NCBI GenBank assembly: GCA_033026295.1
Contig: CM065175.1
Span: 23,818,837-23,882,836, forward strand
Reading direction: 5' to 3'
DNA: 64,000 nucleotides
Origin: Channa striata
Lineage: Eukaryota; Chordata; Actinopteri; Anabantiformes; Channidae
The notes beneath the pieces were generated by a model. It was not told where the DNA came from, searched no databases, and saw only the letters and a program-made list of their open reading frames with translations. The translations under genes and the position numbers were made by a program. This document shows, one piece after another, positions 61,384 to 64,000 of this stretch. Numbering within the stretch: position 1 is the stretch's first letter; each line of letters begins with the position of its first letter.

Positions 61384-64000
61384 GTAAACACAGAACTTTC
61401 AGTGTCTGTTCATTCACCACAGAGACACGGAACATGGGGCGATTGAAGTTACGGTGCAGCCGTCTGCTCTCACCGAACCGGCCTCTGCTGTGCTCAGTAA
61501 TAATCCACAGCATTGATATGTGATATAGGTGTTTTCACAACACAGGCTTTGCCAGAAGCACGTCCTGTACTTGGAACGAATTCCCCTGGATTTGTATTGC
61601 CAAGCTACTCCTTATTAGTGGATATCATCAGTCTGTCTTAATTGTGCAAGCCCTCAGAGGCAGGAGAAGAGCAGAAAAACAAAGTGAAAAACACACTGAA
61701 ATATCAGTGTTGAGGTAAAATTAAAAACACAACTCTCATGTACATGAGAAGCATGTGGTTAGAGTAATGTGCACATTTAGATTCCAAAACGAATGTGTAG
61801 TGTTAATTTTAGCATTTAAAGAAATAGACACTCATACACACAGATTAATAATAGCCTGTCTCAACAGTTTTTAATGTTTTAAAAAGATGATATTTAATGT
61901 TTCTAACACGCAACCGTGTTTGTGACTTGGACATGGCCGTTGGGTATATTGCTTCAATAAGATGATGACACTTCCTCACATTGCATCAGTTAACTGTATG
62001 TTGAAACCTTCCAAGGCATTTACTGTAGCTAATGTCAGCAACTCTGTAATGTTCTGTCTCCTGCTGCTGTAGCTGTCATAAAGGCACTCATTAATGTGCA
62101 CACCTTGGTTTTAAGTTGCTAACATTTGGCTTGCAGACGTTGCTAAATAAGTAGTCAGAGATTTCATTCCCTGCAGGGCAAACTACATTTAAAATGCATG
62201 AGCTAGTGTAAGCAATTTGTTGAAAAGTGCTTTTCAAAAAGCATTGTCTGGTGCATATGAGTGAATTTGGTTGACTTAATTATCCAGTTCAAAATCAGTG
62301 CCATAATTAGGGCTATGATTTGACGCTTCAGTAAGATTTCTTTGCTTGGAGTACATTCTTCTACTGTGGATTGATGGCTGAGATGTTTTAAAGTCAATAT
62401 GTTGTGGTGCTGAACTTTGACATGCCCTCTGCCTGGCGATTGATGGGTGTAATATTGACATTTCTGTCTTGTAAAATCCCAAATCATCTCTTACTACACA
62501 AGGAACCTGTCTCAGTGCTTTGCCAATTGAGTATGATATATTTTGGTGGCATGTCCACTCACGTGAACTATAGGTTCTGTCAAGTCTTCTGGAAACTTAC
62601 TTTGATAAATGGTTTTAGAGTGAACTTTAAATATGTTCCTAAAGAAGAGACAAAGAAAACTTTCTTTACATATAATGTAACTCTACAGTCCTCCAATTGC
62701 TGTTTGTGTTAGGATTAATGGCCATTTCTTAGTAAATTTGTTCCGAGGCTTTCCACATGGTTGTCCAGTGCATCCAGGCAGAGAAGAAATTCTGAAATCG
62801 TCAGTGACCTAAATATGACTGCCATGTCAGACTATACAAAACCTCCATGACAAGGCATATAAAAAAGTAAAATAAGCAGCATGTCAGTTTGAAATGACTT
62901 TGTTGCATTTGCTAAGCAATACCACACAGATGGATAAACATCCATTGAGTCACAGCGGAGATGGTGACATCTGATAAGTTGGAATCAAAATATGTGAAGT
63001 TACCATTAAGAGAGCATATGCTGCTTGATGCAGGAAGAGGAAATAAAGATTAAGCTAAAAAATATCGTTGTTAGCTCAAAGTTACTTTCTTTGCCATGAG
63101 AATGTATTTGCACCCAGCTGTAAACAAATGCTACTAATGCACCAATAACGGCAAGAATTCCTATTCTGAACTGACTGGCTTGAAACTGATTGACTTCTTT
63201 TTCACTGTCCTAGTACATTACGTCCTAATTTATAATGTGGTGTGAACACGTGTTACTTTTTAAAGAAAATTTGCATTTCCTTTTTTAAAGGCTATCAAGC
63301 TAATCAAATACGCAGCCAGCCGTGCCCTTGTCTGCATGCCAATATTTTCATGTTGGCAGGTGTTTTTTGCTTCTGACAGCCTTGACTGATCAAATATTGC
63401 AGGGAGACAGGTTGTGAAGGGCTAGGCTGGTGTTAACGAGCCATGCTGTTTCACAGTGTCAGTCAGTCCTCAGTTCTAGTTAAACTGCTTCTCTGAATTG
63501 ATGGGAGGATGTGGTTGGGACAACGTGAACCACATTCTCATAGTAACAGCTGTAACTTGGTGCACTCTGTTCTTAACAACAACAACTTGAGATTTCGTTA
63601 TGAATTTGTGGTAAGAGGGGACAAGTTAAAGGCATATTGTAATTCACATTTTGAGACCTTTCATCAAGTATTTCAGGTACACTGTCTGCAAGAAAAAGTT
63701 GTCGGTTGACAAAATAGCACCTTTGCTTTTATTTTGATGCTTGGTAAATGCTGATCTTGGTGAAACTCCACCCAGATTTTACAGTTACCCTCCCCCCCGT
63801 CCTTCCAATGAAAAATACGTTTTCACATAACGGTACATGAATTAAATCTCTTCCTCACGATCCTTTTATGTACTCTGTATAGTTTTAATTTAAATAGGAA
63901 ATTCTGAATATTTTGCAAAATGTGCTGCTTGCTTGTCATCATATGCCACAGCAAATTTTTCAAGAAAAAGTTATTTTTGGCACATACTGGTCAAAAGGAT
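61384..64000 (+). other. plcl2: plcl2 intron following the first coding exon (partial)
   Basis: It begins with a GTAAAC donor and runs off the right edge. I see no following exon; the next should begin with an acidic/basic segment containing the KKTVSF motif. Nothing repetitive stands out beyond short A/T and C runs. PLCL genes have a very long intron at this position. Confidence 0.75.

Overview
The window is vertebrate nuclear DNA, almost certainly from a teleost (probably percomorph) fish. The evidence is AT-leaning, intron-dominated sequence with abundant CA/TG microsatellites, fish-type interspersed repeats (LINE tails, a Tc1-like relic, palindromic MITEs), GT-AG exons and CpG-rich promoters. 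There are no bacterial operons, CRISPR arrays or viral genes. Three protein-coding genes can be supported. Nearly all other open frames are chance frames in introns or intergenic DNA.

Region 1 (1 to about 44.4 kb, minus strand) is the 5' part of rftn1 (raftlin), read right to left. It comprises a probable non-coding leader exon near 43.8-44.4 kb, the initiator exon at 33,503-33,674 (Met-Gly-Cys acylation signal) and a second coding exon at 4,619-4,796. These are separated by introns of about 10 kb and 28.7 kb, and the rest of the gene lies left of base 1. The introns hold microsatellites, a LINE fragment, other repeat tails and a CpG-rich island near 12.2-12.5 kb.

Region 2 (44.4-60 kb) carries one compact plus-strand gene for a cysteine-rich secretory protein (CRISP). 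It has a TATA promoter and nine exons, and it encodes 242 residues with a signal peptide, a CAP domain and a ten-cysteine C-terminal domain. Its reading frame closes only if a 4-nt microexon at 52,322-52,325 is included. Two introns carry DNA-transposon relics.

Region 3 (60-64 kb, plus strand) is the CpG-island promoter, leader and first coding exon of a phospholipase C-like gene, most likely plcl2. The leader has two overlapping upstream ORFs and a probable GC-AG intron. The remaining exons lie to the right.

The divergent order rftn1(-) / plcl2(+) matches the human RFTN1-DAZL-PLCL2 neighbourhood as I remember it, but the middle position is occupied by the CRISP gene and I see no dazl exon. 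The three genes are neighbours through ancestral synteny, not a shared pathway: raftlin is a membrane-raft scaffold, CRISP is secreted, and PLCL2 is a catalytically inactive inositol-phosphate-binding adaptor.
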